A stretch of DNA of 64,000 nt from positions 496,001 through 560,000 of the forward strand of contig NZ_REFY01000002.1 of the NCBI RefSeq assembly GCF_003841485.1, read 5' to 3'. The translations under genes were made by a program, and so were the position numbers. Of this stretch, positions 1 to 8,540 are shown piece by piece. How positions within the stretch are numbered: position 1 is the first letter of the stretch; each line of letters begins with the position of its first letter. The notes below the pieces were generated by a model that was not told the origin of the DNA, made no database searches, and was given only the letters and a program-made list of their open reading frames with translations. The DNA comes from Natrarchaeobius halalkaliphilus (GTDB lineage: Archaea; Halobacteriota; Halobacteria; Halobacteriales; Natrialbaceae).

Positions 1-1
1 A

Positions 2-442
2 ATTGCGGGAGGAGGCCAACTGAACGATTTAGAAGATTTGGCAAATAACCTGGGAATTCGGGATCACATTGAATTCACTGGGTGGATTGACGAAACAGAA
101 TTCCCGAAATATATGTCAAGTGCAAACATTGGACTGTTACCTCATCGATCAAATGGTCACACCAATACAACAATCGCTCACAAATTGTTCCAGTACATGG
201 CTGCAGAACTTCCGGTAATTGTGACTGATACGCGTGCTGTGGGTCGAGTTGTTAGAGAAGCCAGCGCAGGTGTTGTTGTCCCACCAGAAGAGCCGAATGC
301 TATCGCTGACGCGGCTATTAACATCTTCCAATCAGAAGTTGGTAGAATTTATGGGAAAAACGGACGAAATGCAGTAGAGTCAAAATATAATTGGTCCCAT
401 GATAGTAAACAACTCCTGAAGGTATATGACAAGTTGTGTTAG
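2..442 (+). CDS. Glycosyltransferase family 4, C-terminal part (5' end outside window)
   Basis: The frame is open from base 2, so the start lies upstream of the window; about 146 C-terminal residues are present. The visible part matches the nucleotide-sugar-binding half of GT4 (GT-B fold) glycosyltransferases: a D-H-I-E-F-T-G-W strand, then PKYMSSANIGLLP and later the acidic region before HKLFQYMAAELPVIVTD, the usual donor-binding segment, and a terminal region ending KYNWSHDSKQLLKVYD. Such enzymes add sugars to lipid-linked or surface glycans at the cytoplasmic face. Neighbours (FkbM methyltransferase, sulfatase-like remnant, ABC exporter) fit a surface-polysaccharide or N-glycan cluster. 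The DNA is AT-richer than the rest of the window, as is common for such islands. Acceptor and sugar cannot be inferred. Confidence 0.88.
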   Translation: MAGGGQLNDLEDLANNLGIRDHIEFTGWIDETEFPKYMSSANIGLLPHRSNGHTNTTIAHKLFQYMAAELPVIVTDTRAVGRVVREASAGVVVPPEEPNAIADAAINIFQSEVGRIYGKNGRNAVESKYNWSHDSKQLLKVYDKLC

Positions 443-869
443 AGTCAACTAAAGGCACTCAAACTCTATATTATATTCCTAGTTTTCATAATATACATAG
501 CAATAGATATTCACTTATGCTATATAAATCGATATTGTACTGAATATAGGCGCAAAAATCATGCGCGTTTCATTATTAGGCTATTCCCTCATCAAACCTG
601 ATCGATCTAATCTGGAACTGCGCCCACCACGACTTCTTACCGAGAACTGGCGAAGATACCGACGAATTTCGAGATCTTACTACTCTGCGTACGAAGAGTG
701 ATCAGAGCATCCTCTGAACATTTGGAAGAAACGGCCGATCTATAGTAGACGTTAGAAATAATTGCTCAGGCACTGTCTAGTTAAGCACCCCATAGCGAAA
801 ACCGGATACGCCTGGGAAATCAGTAGGTTTGATTGGTTTCGGCCATTTAACATAGCTATTATAAGAGTT
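443..869. other. AT-rich intergenic stretch
   Basis: About 430 bases with no convincing intact gene. Around 590-700 one plus-strand frame reads like the tail of a protein (rich in R, Y and L, ending in a TGA near 700), which may be a gene remnant, but I cannot assign it. The stretch is AT-rich, with TATA-like runs near 470-540. Confidence 0.4.
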
Positions 870-1592
870 ATGACTGATGGCAACCTTGTGGCGAGAGCCT
901 TTGAGAAACTGCGGGAGGACGGCCTGGCTGAATTGTCTAAAGCTATCTACCGAACAATAGCACCCTGGCAATACCTAATTCAATTACATGGATACAAATA
1001 TCGTTTCAACGGTCACCCAGGGGTAGGGAATCCGACTAATCTCATCACGGTATCACCGGACCTTATCACCCACCGCATAGCGACTTCATGGTTAGACGAA
1101 CCCCTTTCGCAAGGGGTCATGATCCGGGGCGGGGATTGGGACCTCAAAGCCAAACCGTTTGAGGAAAGCCCGAAGTATCGTTATATCAGCGAATTCGCCG
1201 AGCGTGATTGTCCGCCCCCCGAACGAACGGAAGTTGTACCCGAGTGGGGAAAATCAGAGCAATATCTCATAGAATTCGAACGTCTGTACGAGTCAATTCA
1301 AACGGACGGTTTTCAAACGCAATCAGAGCTTCCGGATGGCGGCGGCGTTGTTAATGAAATAAACATCTGTATTGGCCGGGATGGCACGATGATCGTTAAG
1401 CACGGATATCATCGGGTGGCTATCGCGAAGGTTCTAGAGCTTGATGCGGTTCCGGTTTACGTTCGGGTCCGACACGAAGACTGGCAACGTCACCGAGACG
1501 AGGCATGGGAAGCTGACTCCGTCAAGCAACTAAGCGCTGAAACACGTCGGCATATTTCCCACCCCGATATCCGTCAAGCTCTAGACCGATAA
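870..1592 (+). CDS. ParB-fold-like haloarchaeal protein in polysaccharide island
   Basis: About 240 residues from the ATG at 870. An upstream TTG at 762 would add 36 residues that look unlike the family, and the residues after 870 resemble the start of other proteins in such clusters. The N-terminal part carries a K-x-REDGL motif also found near the start of the FkbM protein at 3541. The C-terminal half contains INICIGRDGTMIVKHGYHR-type sequence followed by AIAKVLELDAVPVYVRVRH. This is the pattern of ParB/Srx-like domains: a strand, Gly-His-x-Arg loop, then helix. Proteins of this kind occur in haloarchaeal surface-glycan loci, but no biochemical role is known to me. There is no signal peptide or clear membrane segment. 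Domain assignment is moderately sure; function is unknown. Confidence 0.7.
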   Translation: MTDGNLVARAFEKLREDGLAELSKAIYRTIAPWQYLIQLHGYKYRFNGHPGVGNPTNLITVSPDLITHRIATSWLDEPLSQGVMIRGGDWDLKAKPFEESPKYRYISEFAERDCPPPERTEVVPEWGKSEQYLIEFERLYESIQTDGFQTQSELPDGGGVVNEINICIGRDGTMIVKHGYHRVAIAKVLELDAVPVYVRVRHEDWQRHRDEAWEADSVKQLSAETRRHISHPDIRQALDR

Positions 1593-1952
1593 ATATAATA
1601 TATAAATATCTTGAAACTATATATATATTGGTGGATCGCCCGGTGAACTTCGGTCGCCTGCCTGAGAGCTTTGTATTCGGTGGGTCACCGCTCGGATAAA
1701 CGTCCTCACCGCGGAACGAGGTAGCTGTATCATCCGTTCTAGCTTAGCGACTGACTGAGACGGTGATCACGCCGAAATTGCGTCGACTCTGACCGCAATC
1801 ATACCGAGATCGCTGCTGTTCCAGCAAACCAGCCGGTTCTTGATCATGTCTCCCGTCGAAGGCGGCGCACTCGCAGTCGTGAGTGCGCCGCCGTTCCAGA
1901 GCCGTCGCTGATCAAGCCGGGGCGATCCAGCCCGTCTCGTCAGGCGAGTTCC
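1593..1952. other. Intergenic region downstream of decayed IS4 transposase, with a strong hairpin
   Basis: No intact gene is visible. The first 40 bases are almost pure A/T (TATAATATATAAATAT-like). A perfect 12-bp hairpin sits at 1861-1892. The remainder may be the outer part of the decayed insertion sequence, but I could not identify convincing terminal inverted repeats. Confidence 0.45.
1861..1892. repeat. Perfect 12-bp inverted repeat (hairpin)
   Basis: GGCGGCGCACTC, an 8-base loop, then GAGTGCGCCGCC. Very stable GC-rich stem with no T-run after it. It lies about 60 bases beyond the predicted 3' end of the transposase pseudogene and may be part of the element or a transcript-end structure. 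Confidence 0.85.
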
Positions 1953-1971
1953 TTACCAGAACTCGCCTGAC
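1939..1971. repeat. Perfect 13-bp inverted repeat over the transposase stop codon
   Basis: GTCAGGCGAGTTC (1939-1951), a 7-base loop, then GAACTCGCCTGAC (1959-1971). On the minus strand the loop carries the TAA stop (1953-1955) of the decayed transposase, so the hairpin spans the 3' end of that gene. It may act as a transcript-end structure or be intrinsic to the element. Confidence 0.85.
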
Positions 1972-3273
1972 TCTACCTGTTCACGTAACCTCGGACGGTG
2001 TGGATTTGGATCTCGTGACGACCACAGCAACAACGAATCAAGATCCGGTAGCTCGTACCCCAGATCCAGCATCAGATACAACTGGATCAGATGCGCGTGC
2101 CGTTCGACGGCGTGTGAACACCGTCGTCAAGGGAGCCGCGTCGACGACGCCGAGGCGTCGTCGGCGCAGTCTCGCTGTTTTGCGTCCAGTTTCTGGAGTT
2201 CGTCGACGATAACCCGGCTCAGCAGCAACGAGAGTGCTGCCATGATGATCAGCGCCTCGATGATGTAGGCGTCGGTCGTGTTGATCACGTCCAAACCGAA
2301 CCGTGATTTGAGTTCTTTGAACAGCAGTTCGATCTCCCAGCGCGCGCGATAGAGCTGTGCGATATCAGGCGCGCGGTAGTCCTCTCTGTCCAAATTCGTC
2401 AGGTACAGATGATACTCGCCGCTGTCATCGTTGCGAACGCCGACTAATCGGAAGGTTCGGGTCGTGCTGGCGCCCGACCCTCGTTTGCGGTCGAATGAGA
2501 GCGTGATCTGTACGTCGATTTCCTGTCGCTGCAGGTCGTCGAGGACGGCCTGCAGCGACTGGCCCTCCAGTGGAATGCTGTTCCCTCGCCACGTGCGGAG
2601 TTCTTCGACGATCTCGAAGTCTGTGTTTTCTTTGACGCGAGAGACGAACCAGCCGTCATTGGCGTCAATGTGGTCGAACAACCAGAAATCGTAGTAGCCG
2701 AGATCGAACAGAATGAGGGCGCCAGCTACCCACTTCCGGCGGGTAGCTGGCTCCGTTCATGGGTGCTCGCGTCGGGAACCGCGTCGGAAGGCCGGTCAAG
2801 AGCGATTCCGTAAGGTGGAGCTTCGCCCCGGCCCGGTCGTCATCGAGTGTATAGACGTCTCTGGCGTCTTGATGGAGCGAGATGATCGTAGCGTCGACGA
2901 TGAGGACGTCTCGAAATCGTTCGAGACGTCCGGTAAGCTCGGTTTGGCACGTGTCGAAATTCTCGATGGCGTCATCGAGAATCTCTCGAAGGAGTGCAAC
3001 GAACCCTGGTTTGAACCAGCCGTGAAACGTCGCATACGAGAGTTGGTCACAGTCAGCCATCTCAACGTAACGTTCGAGAAACGCCTGAGTGGATCGGTCA
3101 GATCCGGCAGCGAATCCGAGTGAAAGCGTGTAAAACAATGCAACGACGTCGAGTTTCCGCTCTCGCTGGATGAAATTCGTTGCGCGAGCGCGCTCGCGCA
3201 ACTCATCAGATGGAAACGCTCTTTGAATGCGGTTCACAACTACTGAATCCGGTGGTGTGTACACACTCTCCAC
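1953..3273 (-). pseudogene. IS4-family transposase, degenerate (frameshifts plus nonsense)
   Basis: Reading the minus strand through its lesions gives about 440 residues, the usual size for haloarchaeal IS4-family (ISH8-like) transposases. The N-terminal part (3273 to about 2783) contains FRDVLIVDATIISLHQ with the first catalytic Asp. The frame then shifts near 2782 and again near 2735 before resuming with GALILFDLGYYDFWLFDHI (second Asp). YRARWEIELLFKELK fits the family's Y-(2)-R-(3)-E-(6)-K signature with the catalytic Glu. An in-frame TGA at 2127-2129 (CGA to TGA by transition) follows STRLP, and the same frame then continues RRCSHAVERHAHLIQLYL to a TAA at 1953. The start shown is a GTG. 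Three or more lesions make it inactive. The second frameshift lies inside the loop of an 11-bp hairpin (2721-2731/2741-2751). Confidence 0.88.
2721..2751. repeat. 11-bp inverted repeat at the transposase frameshift
   Basis: GCCAGCTACCC (2721-2731) and GGGTAGCTGGC (2741-2751) are perfectly complementary with a 9-base loop. The reading frame of the transposase changes within the loop, consistent with an indel promoted by a DNA hairpin (inference). Confidence 0.75.
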
Positions 3274-3540
3274 CTGATTCTCACGTTCCTAGTTACTGAC
3301 GGTTTTAGCTCGCCGTGGACGGACGCACCAGTTTGCTAAACTAGAACGGATGGCCGTAGAGAGTTCCATTGATCCGCACATTATGCGCGAGATCGATGGG
3401 ACGGAACTCACGATGCTTGATTAGCGGTTTCACGCCCTCTTCCCTCGGCATATCGCGTAATTGCTGTCACTCGTAGCCTTTGCCAACCGAGCTGGGTGGT
3501 TTGAAGTCTATAGCCGTGGCCGCAACCTCTGCCTCTCATA

Positions 3541-4440
3541 ATGACCTTCTCACCATACCAGCACTTGCTGGCTAGTCTTTACAGATTCGGACATGATTCT
3601 GCCATTATGGCAGCAACGATTTCAAAAGCCATTACTAAAGTCCGTGAGGATGGCCTGAAACGGTTTATACGAAACACTCCAGCATATACACATACAGAAT
3701 TATCCAGATTGGTTAAGAGTATCCAATATATTCGTTGGCAGCGGTCGGGGTCCCATTCAGTATCGGTTGAAAATATTAATGCTGAGTTCAACATTAATGA
3801 TAGAGCAGATTTTCATGCAGTGACATATTTCAAAGAGAACGAACGTGAGCTGGCTCGTGATTTATTGACTGAAGTCACTCCGGGAGACGTAGTTTGGGAT
3901 GTTGGTGCAAATATTGGAATATACACATGCTTGTTGAAACAACTTCCAACAGTTGAGCCCATTGCATTTGAACCATTCCCGGAGAACAAACGACGACTTA
4001 AACAAAACCTTAGGCTGAACGGGATAGATGCGACTATTGTTGATGCTGCGCTATCAGATCGGAATACAACTGTGGAATTTGGACTGGCATCGAATCAGAA
4101 CGGGAATTTAGGAGGATCAAAAATTTTGCGTACTGATGAAGGAAATATGGTAACAGTTCCAGCGCGAACAGGAGACTCTCTTGAAATACCACAACCCTCG
4201 GTCGTGAAAATAGACGTTGAAGGAGCTGAGCAGGACGTAATAAATGGAATGAAAAAGACACTTCGCACTTCTAACTGCCGAATTATTTACTGTGAGATCC
4301 ACCATTCCGATTCCGGATCATCAATCTTTGAGTATGGGTCAACTCCATCACATCTAAAACAGACCCTACAAGATTTCGACTTTACAGTAACAACGCTTGA
4401 GAAGCGAAACAATCAGACGCAGATAAAAGCCACAAAATAG
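3541..4440 (+). CDS. FkbM-family SAM-dependent methyltransferase
   Basis: 299 residues. Residues about 115-140 carry the class I methyltransferase motif VVWDVGANIGIYT (SAM-binding Gly-rich loop), followed by EPFPENKRRLKQNLRLN (acidic end of strand 2), AALSDRN, and the FkbM hallmark VVKIDVEGAEQDVINGM near residue 225. FkbM enzymes O-methylate sugars or other small hydroxyls; in a glycan cluster the likely role is methylation of a surface saccharide in the cytoplasm. An alternative start at ATG 3607 would remove 22 residues; the segment after it (ISKAITKVREDGLKRF) resembles the N-terminus of the protein at 870, so the shorter form is possible. Base composition is AT-richer than the core, in line with a transferred polysaccharide island. 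Confidence 0.88.
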   Translation: MTFSPYQHLLASLYRFGHDSAIMAATISKAITKVREDGLKRFIRNTPAYTHTELSRLVKSIQYIRWQRSGSHSVSVENINAEFNINDRADFHAVTYFKENERELARDLLTEVTPGDVVWDVGANIGIYTCLLKQLPTVEPIAFEPFPENKRRLKQNLRLNGIDATIVDAALSDRNTTVEFGLASNQNGNLGGSKILRTDEGNMVTVPARTGDSLEIPQPSVVKIDVEGAEQDVINGMKKTLRTSNCRIIYCEIHHSDSGSSIFEYGSTPSHLKQTLQDFDFTVTTLEKRNNQTQIKATK

Positions 4441-4503
4441 CACGTGAGTTAGAAGTAGTCTGGTAGCGTTGGAATCTGAACATACAGTGTAGCATTATCA
4501 AAA

Positions 4504-4935
4504 ATGGTTAGAAAAGTAATAGATAACTGGAGTTCACCGAACTGGTGGGTTTCGTCGGCGATTCCATACGCAGGGAAACGTGCAGCGAAAGCCTATTACG
4601 ATTTGAAAGGACGGCACGATATAATAGCCTCGGAGTGGGATAACCTCATACTCCTCGATGCATGCCGCTTCGATATGTTCCAAACCGCCAGCGATATCGA
4701 CGGCTCTATCTCGAAAACAATCTCGAAAGGGTCGACGACAAAAGAATTCCTCGAGAATACGTTTAGCAATGCTGAATATTATGACACCGTCTATGTGACT
4801 TCAAATCCGCAGTACGTCAACGTTGGGCTGAACGATGTCTTCCACGCCGTCATTGATGTCTGGGACTGGGGTATATCGACTAATTGGAAGAGCAAGCTTT
4901 GTCCATCCGATGACGTCTCTACTTGGTTCGTATAA
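4504..4935 (+). pseudogene. Sulfatase-like haloarchaeal protein, truncated
   Basis: Only 143 residues, whereas members of this alkaline-phosphatase/sulfatase-like group in haloarchaeal glycan clusters run to about 300. The N-terminal part is well preserved: SEWDNLILLDACRFDMF carries the family's LDACR motif (metal or nucleophile region), followed by SKGSTTKEFLENTF and YYDTVYVTSNPQYVN. The similarity stops after the HAVIDVWDWG segment, where about 20 unrelated residues lead to a stop. I see no continuation in other frames before the ABC gene. It is probably a remnant and inactive, since C-terminal metal ligands are missing. Ends and function are inferred from my knowledge of the family. Confidence 0.65.
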
Positions 4936-5152
4936 TCGGTAGCGCCAAAATCAAATCTGGTCTCGGTTTCCTGAGTACGACGTGATCGAATCCTCCCATA
5001 TCTGCTGTGTAGATCAACTATAGTCGAGTTAGGGAGAAGGGGTGGCGCTTGGCTGCATCAATACAGAACATTACCAGAATCCGAATCAGCCTATACTTAG
5101 TCATGTGTCAGCCAAAGATCTAAATGACTTGCCGACGAGATAGCTGTCGTGA

Positions 5153-6955
5153 TTACGAAGATTGGATCGCATGTAATTCTGCATACTGACCGTTGCTATC
5201 GATCAACTCTCCGTGGGATCCCTCCTCAATAATATTCCCGTCGTCAACGGTGTAGATCCGATCCGCGTTCTCTACGGTCGATAACCGGTGTGCGATCGCG
5301 ATGATCGCATACTCACGTTCCATGGACTCGATCGCCGCCTGAACCTCCTGTTCGAGATTTGAATCGAGGTCGCTCGTCGCCTCGTCTAGTACTAGCAAGT
5401 CCGCGTCCTCAAGCAACGCTCTCGCGAGCGCGACACGCTGTTTCTGTCCGCCGGACAGTTTCACGCCCTCGTCGCCTAACACAGTGTCGTACCCGTTGGG
5501 CAAGTCGTCGAAGAACTCGTCAACCTTCGCAATCTCGCAGACGCGATCGAGGTCTGCTCGAGTCACGTCTCGATTACCGATCGTCAGATTGTACCGGAGC
5601 GTATCGTTGAAGATGAAGGGACTCTGTCGGACGACCGACAGGCGTTCGCGCCACTCGTCGACGTCCATTTCATCGATGGGTGCCCCGTTCGCTCGGATCT
5701 CGCCTGCGTCGAGATCGTACAGCCGAGCCAGTACGGAGACGATCGTCGACTTTCCGGCGCCAGATTGTCCAACGAACGCAACGAATTCGCCTTTCATTAC
5801 CTCGAAATCTATCCCACCTAGTACATCTTCCTCACCATCATACGAGAACCAGACATCGTCGAACTCGACGTGTTCAATTTCCTTGGGAACCTCTCGAACG
5901 GGATCATTGGGTTCTTCGTACGCTTCCAACTCCTGGATGAACCGCTGTGTCCGAACGAGGTGTGGCAGATCATTTTCAACCTGATAGTATCGTTTATTGA
6001 GGTGGCTCACTTTCGGCCCCAACTGGAACATTGCGAACAGGAAGACCCCTAACGCACCGAGGGATAAGTTTGCGAACGTGAGCGCGAGATAGATCAACAC
6101 GAACACGGAGACGGCGACGCCGAGGTTGTAGAAGTTGTTGATCGCCGCCTCGTTGCGTCGGAGGGTGATACGAGCGTCCGTATATCGATCGACCGCCTGT
6201 ACGAAGTCGCTGTACAGCTCCTCGGCAAGTCCAAAAATCCGAACATCACGAATCCCCTGCGTTCCCGCCTGAGCGGCCTCCTGGCGGCGTTCGTTCGCAT
6301 CCGCGACGACGTCTCCGACTTCGTAACCGGGCTCGATCACGCCGCGCAAGAGGAACGTTAACCCGCCGAGAACAGCTATCGCAAACACGGTCAACAAGGG
6401 AGCCATCACGAACGCGATCAACAGGTACACCAGCGAGAGGAACAGATCCTCGAGCAATCGTATACCCCGTTGAATTACCCGTCCTGCGTAATACGTCTGG
6501 GTAACGATCGCATTCAGCATGTCGTCCGACCCCTCTTCGTCGAAGTACTCGACTCGAGCGTCGAGCGCGTTATCGAACGCTCGCAACTGAAGGTCGCGAA
6601 TATAGTACGTACGGAGTGCTTCCCGGAACCATCCGACCACGAAACTGATCGTATACCGGACCGTCATCACGGCTGCCACGCCGAGGACGACGAATCCGAG
6701 CGTGAACGGAATTCCGATCAGATCGTACGCCTGCACGAACACCGCCATCAGGCCGTCGGCTTCCGCCACCGGATCATCGACCTGAACGATCTCGATGATC
6801 GGGAGGATGAAACTCAGGCCGATCCCCTCGAGCACCGCAGCCACCAACCCGAGCGCGACGATGATCACCGTAAACTTCGGGTCGAAACGAGCGACGTCGA
6901 GGAGTGCCTCGAGTTTCTCCCGGCGGGTGATCGACTCGGTGTCTGATGACGACAT
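5153..6955 (-). CDS. ABC transporter, fused permease and ATPase (MsbA/PglK-like exporter)
   Basis: 600 residues. The N-terminal half has about six hydrophobic segments (from roughly residue 30 to 310). The C-terminal half is a nucleotide-binding domain with Walker A GQSGAGKST, signature LSGGQKQR, Walker B LLVLDEATSDLD and switch His in AHRLSTV. As a fused half-transporter it should work as a homodimer, like MsbA or the lipid-linked oligosaccharide flippase PglK. Its place next to glycosyltransferase and methyltransferase genes suggests it flips or exports a lipid-linked glycan, but the substrate is inferred. GC content and codon use are core-like, unlike the island it borders. The ATG at 6955 follows a short leader; no other start is better. 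Confidence 0.9.
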   Translation of the reverse strand: MSSSDTESITRREKLEALLDVARFDPKFTVIIVALGLVAAVLEGIGLSFILPIIEIVQVDDPVAEADGLMAVFVQAYDLIGIPFTLGFVVLGVAAVMTVRYTISFVVGWFREALRTYYIRDLQLRAFDNALDARVEYFDEEGSDDMLNAIVTQTYYAGRVIQRGIRLLEDLFLSLVYLLIAFVMAPLLTVFAIAVLGGLTFLLRGVIEPGYEVGDVVADANERRQEAAQAGTQGIRDVRIFGLAEELYSDFVQAVDRYTDARITLRRNEAAINNFYNLGVAVSVFVLIYLALTFANLSLGALGVFLFAMFQLGPKVSHLNKRYYQVENDLPHLVRTQRFIQELEAYEEPNDPVREVPKEIEHVEFDDVWFSYDGEEDVLGGIDFEVMKGEFVAFVGQSGAGKSTIVSVLARLYDLDAGEIRANGAPIDEMDVDEWRERLSVVRQSPFIFNDTLRYNLTIGNRDVTRADLDRVCEIAKVDEFFDDLPNGYDTVLGDEGVKLSGGQKQRVALARALLEDADLLVLDEATSDLDSNLEQEVQAAIESMEREYAIIAIAHRLSTVENADRIYTVDDGNIIEEGSHGELIDSNGQYAELHAIQSS

Positions 6956-7102
6956 TCTGGCCGTCGCGTGCTCCCATAGCGGCGGTTATAAATCCCGCCG
7001 GTCGTCACGCCCGTTAGGATTTAAATTCAGCCGAACTCGAGTAACTGTACAATCCGATTATGTCGTTCGAGAACTCACTAATACCGGATTAGAAAACGAA
7101 AC

Positions 7103-7360
7103 TCAGCCCTCCCCCTCGAGCCGACTCGCGTCTAGTTCGCCCTCGAGATACGCCGTTCCCTGGTCAGTGATCACGTAGAAGCCGCGCGACGGTCGGTCGA
7201 CCAGACCGTACGACGCTAGCTGTCGACATCGGACGCCGACGTAGTCGTTGTTCCGGTCGATTTCGCCCGCGATCGCCTTCGGCGTGCCGGCCCCCCTCGA
7301 TTCGAGGTACTCGAGAATCTCATCGTCTGCCCGCGTCATCCACTCAGCACGCTTTCGCAT
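7103..7360 (-). CDS. Winged-helix regulator, PhiH1-repressor-like
   Basis: 85 residues, almost entirely one winged helix-turn-helix: MTRADDEILEYLESRGAGT, then PKAIAGEIDRNNDYVGVRC (helix-turn-helix), RQLASYGLVDRPSRGFYVIT (wing) and TDQGTAYLEGELD. This architecture matches the haloarchaeal PhiH1 repressor-like group, small DNA-binding proteins that usually bind inverted repeats near their own promoters. Three palindrome-like sites lie just upstream (7369-7472), between this gene and the plus-strand gene beyond, and are good operator candidates. An internal ATG at residue 8 would also give a complete domain. The targets are unknown. Confidence 0.78.
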   Translation of the reverse strand: MRKRAEWMTRADDEILEYLESRGAGTPKAIAGEIDRNNDYVGVRCRQLASYGLVDRPSRGFYVITDQGTAYLEGELDASRLEGEG

Positions 7361-7368
7361 CTGTATAT

Positions 7369-7472
7369 CTCTGCTAAGCAGAGTTCTATCAAACTACGTC
7401 GGAGCATCATTAGAAGGCTGCTATAGAGTGTATATGTACTGCTATACAGTAGTAATACTCTGCAAAGCATAG
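7369..7472. promoter_or_regulatory. Cluster of palindromic sites, candidate operators
   Basis: Three related sites: CTCTGCTAAGCAGAG (7369-7383, perfect 6-bp arms), TACTGCTATACAGTA (7437-7451, 5-bp arms) and CTCTGCAAAGCATAG (7458-7472, imperfect copy of the first). They lie immediately upstream of the minus-strand wHTH gene start at 7360. Autoregulation by that protein is an inference. The region is locally AT-rich (TATATGTACTGCTATACAG). Confidence 0.5.
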
Positions 7473-7602
7473 ATTTATGAAACTCCATATTGAAATAATG
7501 GTGCGGGAACGGTACGGGCTCATCACGGCGTGCCCTGAAAGTGACAGGCCGGTGGTTGACGCACCGACCTGTGACAACTCCCGTAACCACACTACGGAAG
7601 CC

Positions 7603-7977
7603 ATGTCGAACGACGAATCGCGGGGACGTAAACGCCCCGACCGACCGGAGAACCGAACTCGAGCGGACGACCACCCACCGAAACCGACGAATCGGACGAC
7701 CTACGACGGGTGTCTCGATGCGATCGATCGACTGACCGCCGCCGTGCTGACGGACGTTCGCGTCGACGACGATCTCAAAAAGTCCGACCTCGAGCGCCAC
7801 CTGCGCGAGATCCGCGCGGAGGTCGAGTGCGCCCGGCAGAAGCTGCCCGGCGACGGAATCACAACAGATGTGCCGATGGTGCGTCGCGGCGGGCGCGGCG
7901 TGACGTCGTGGCTGGGCCCCGATCCGAGCGCATTCGAGCGCTTCGTCGGCGACGATCGAACGGACAACGGACCCTGA
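7603..7977 (+). CDS. Hypothetical haloarchaeal protein
   Basis: About 124 residues from ATG 7603; the frame is open from ATG 7477, but the extra 42 residues look less protein-like. The N-terminal 35 residues are hydrophilic and Arg/Pro-rich (low complexity). The remainder is helical: YDGCLDAIDRLTAAVLTDV, then DDLKKSDLERHLREIRAEVECARQKL, and a C-terminal SWLGPDPSAFERFVGD. No catalytic motif, signal peptide or membrane segment. It is followed 6 bases later by the UPF0175-like gene, so the two may be co-transcribed. I do not recognise a function. Confidence 0.5.
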   Translation: MSNDESRGRKRPDRPENRTRADDHPPKPTNRTTYDGCLDAIDRLTAAVLTDVRVDDDLKKSDLERHLREIRAEVECARQKLPGDGITTDVPMVRRGGRGVTSWLGPDPSAFERFVGDDRTDNGP

Positions 7978-7983
7978 TCGGAG

Positions 7984-8322
7984 ATGAGAACGTTCGGTGC
8001 ACAACGTCGACGACGACCGTACGCCGTCGGGTCCCGGCCGCATTATCGGCGCGGAACAGGAGTGTTGGCCGAGATCGCCGCGCCCTCGGAGGAAGACGAG
8101 CAAACGGACGGCCGGACCCCCCGCTGCGAAGGGATTGCGGACTTGCGAATTCGCCACGCGGTAGAACGCCACGAGACTGGCGAGGTTTCGACGAACGAAG
8201 CGGCGCGGATCGCGGCCGTCAGCGCCGCCGAGTGGCTCGAGATCGCTCGTGAACGCGGCCTCACAACTCAGCTGTCGCCCGACGCCCTCGAGAGTGACGT
8301 CCGGAGTGCTCGAGATATCTGA
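7984..8322 (+). CDS. UPF0175-like small protein (candidate antitoxin-type DNA-binding protein)
   Basis: 112 residues. The C-terminal 60 residues, RIRHAVERHETGEVSTNEAARIAAVSAAEWLEIARERGLTTQLSPDALESDV, follow the UPF0175 pattern: a helix, a GE[VI]S turn, NEAARIAxxSxxEWLEIxxxxG helix-turn-helix, and the Leu-rich tail. UPF0175 proteins are usually encoded beside a PIN-like toxin, but no such gene is visible here, so this may be an orphan antitoxin or a regulator. The first 45 residues are Arg-rich and may not be translated; a later start is possible. It is 6 bases after the preceding gene. Function is inferred from family resemblance only. Confidence 0.6.
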   Translation: MRTFGAQRRRRPYAVGSRPHYRRGTGVLAEIAAPSEEDEQTDGRTPRCEGIADLRIRHAVERHETGEVSTNEAARIAAVSAAEWLEIARERGLTTQLSPDALESDVRSARDI

Positions 8323-8540
8323 TTCTCGATACGGCGTCTCACACTCGGTAGCAGTTGATTTTCGGTCGCTCCCTGATGGTTCACTTGAAGAACGTACGAA
8401 TCCGTCGAATCAGAACCAGAGGGGAATCCTCGAGCGACTCCCCAGCTACCCTATGCGACACGAAATCCGGGCTGTTTCAGGGATAACACCCCTTCCGTGG
8501 ATAACGAATATAACAACGCAAACGCTAGTAACGGGCAGAG

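Noticed and set aside
1883-2212. 109-codon plus-strand ORF
   Set aside because: Antisense to the C-terminal part of the IS4 transposase.
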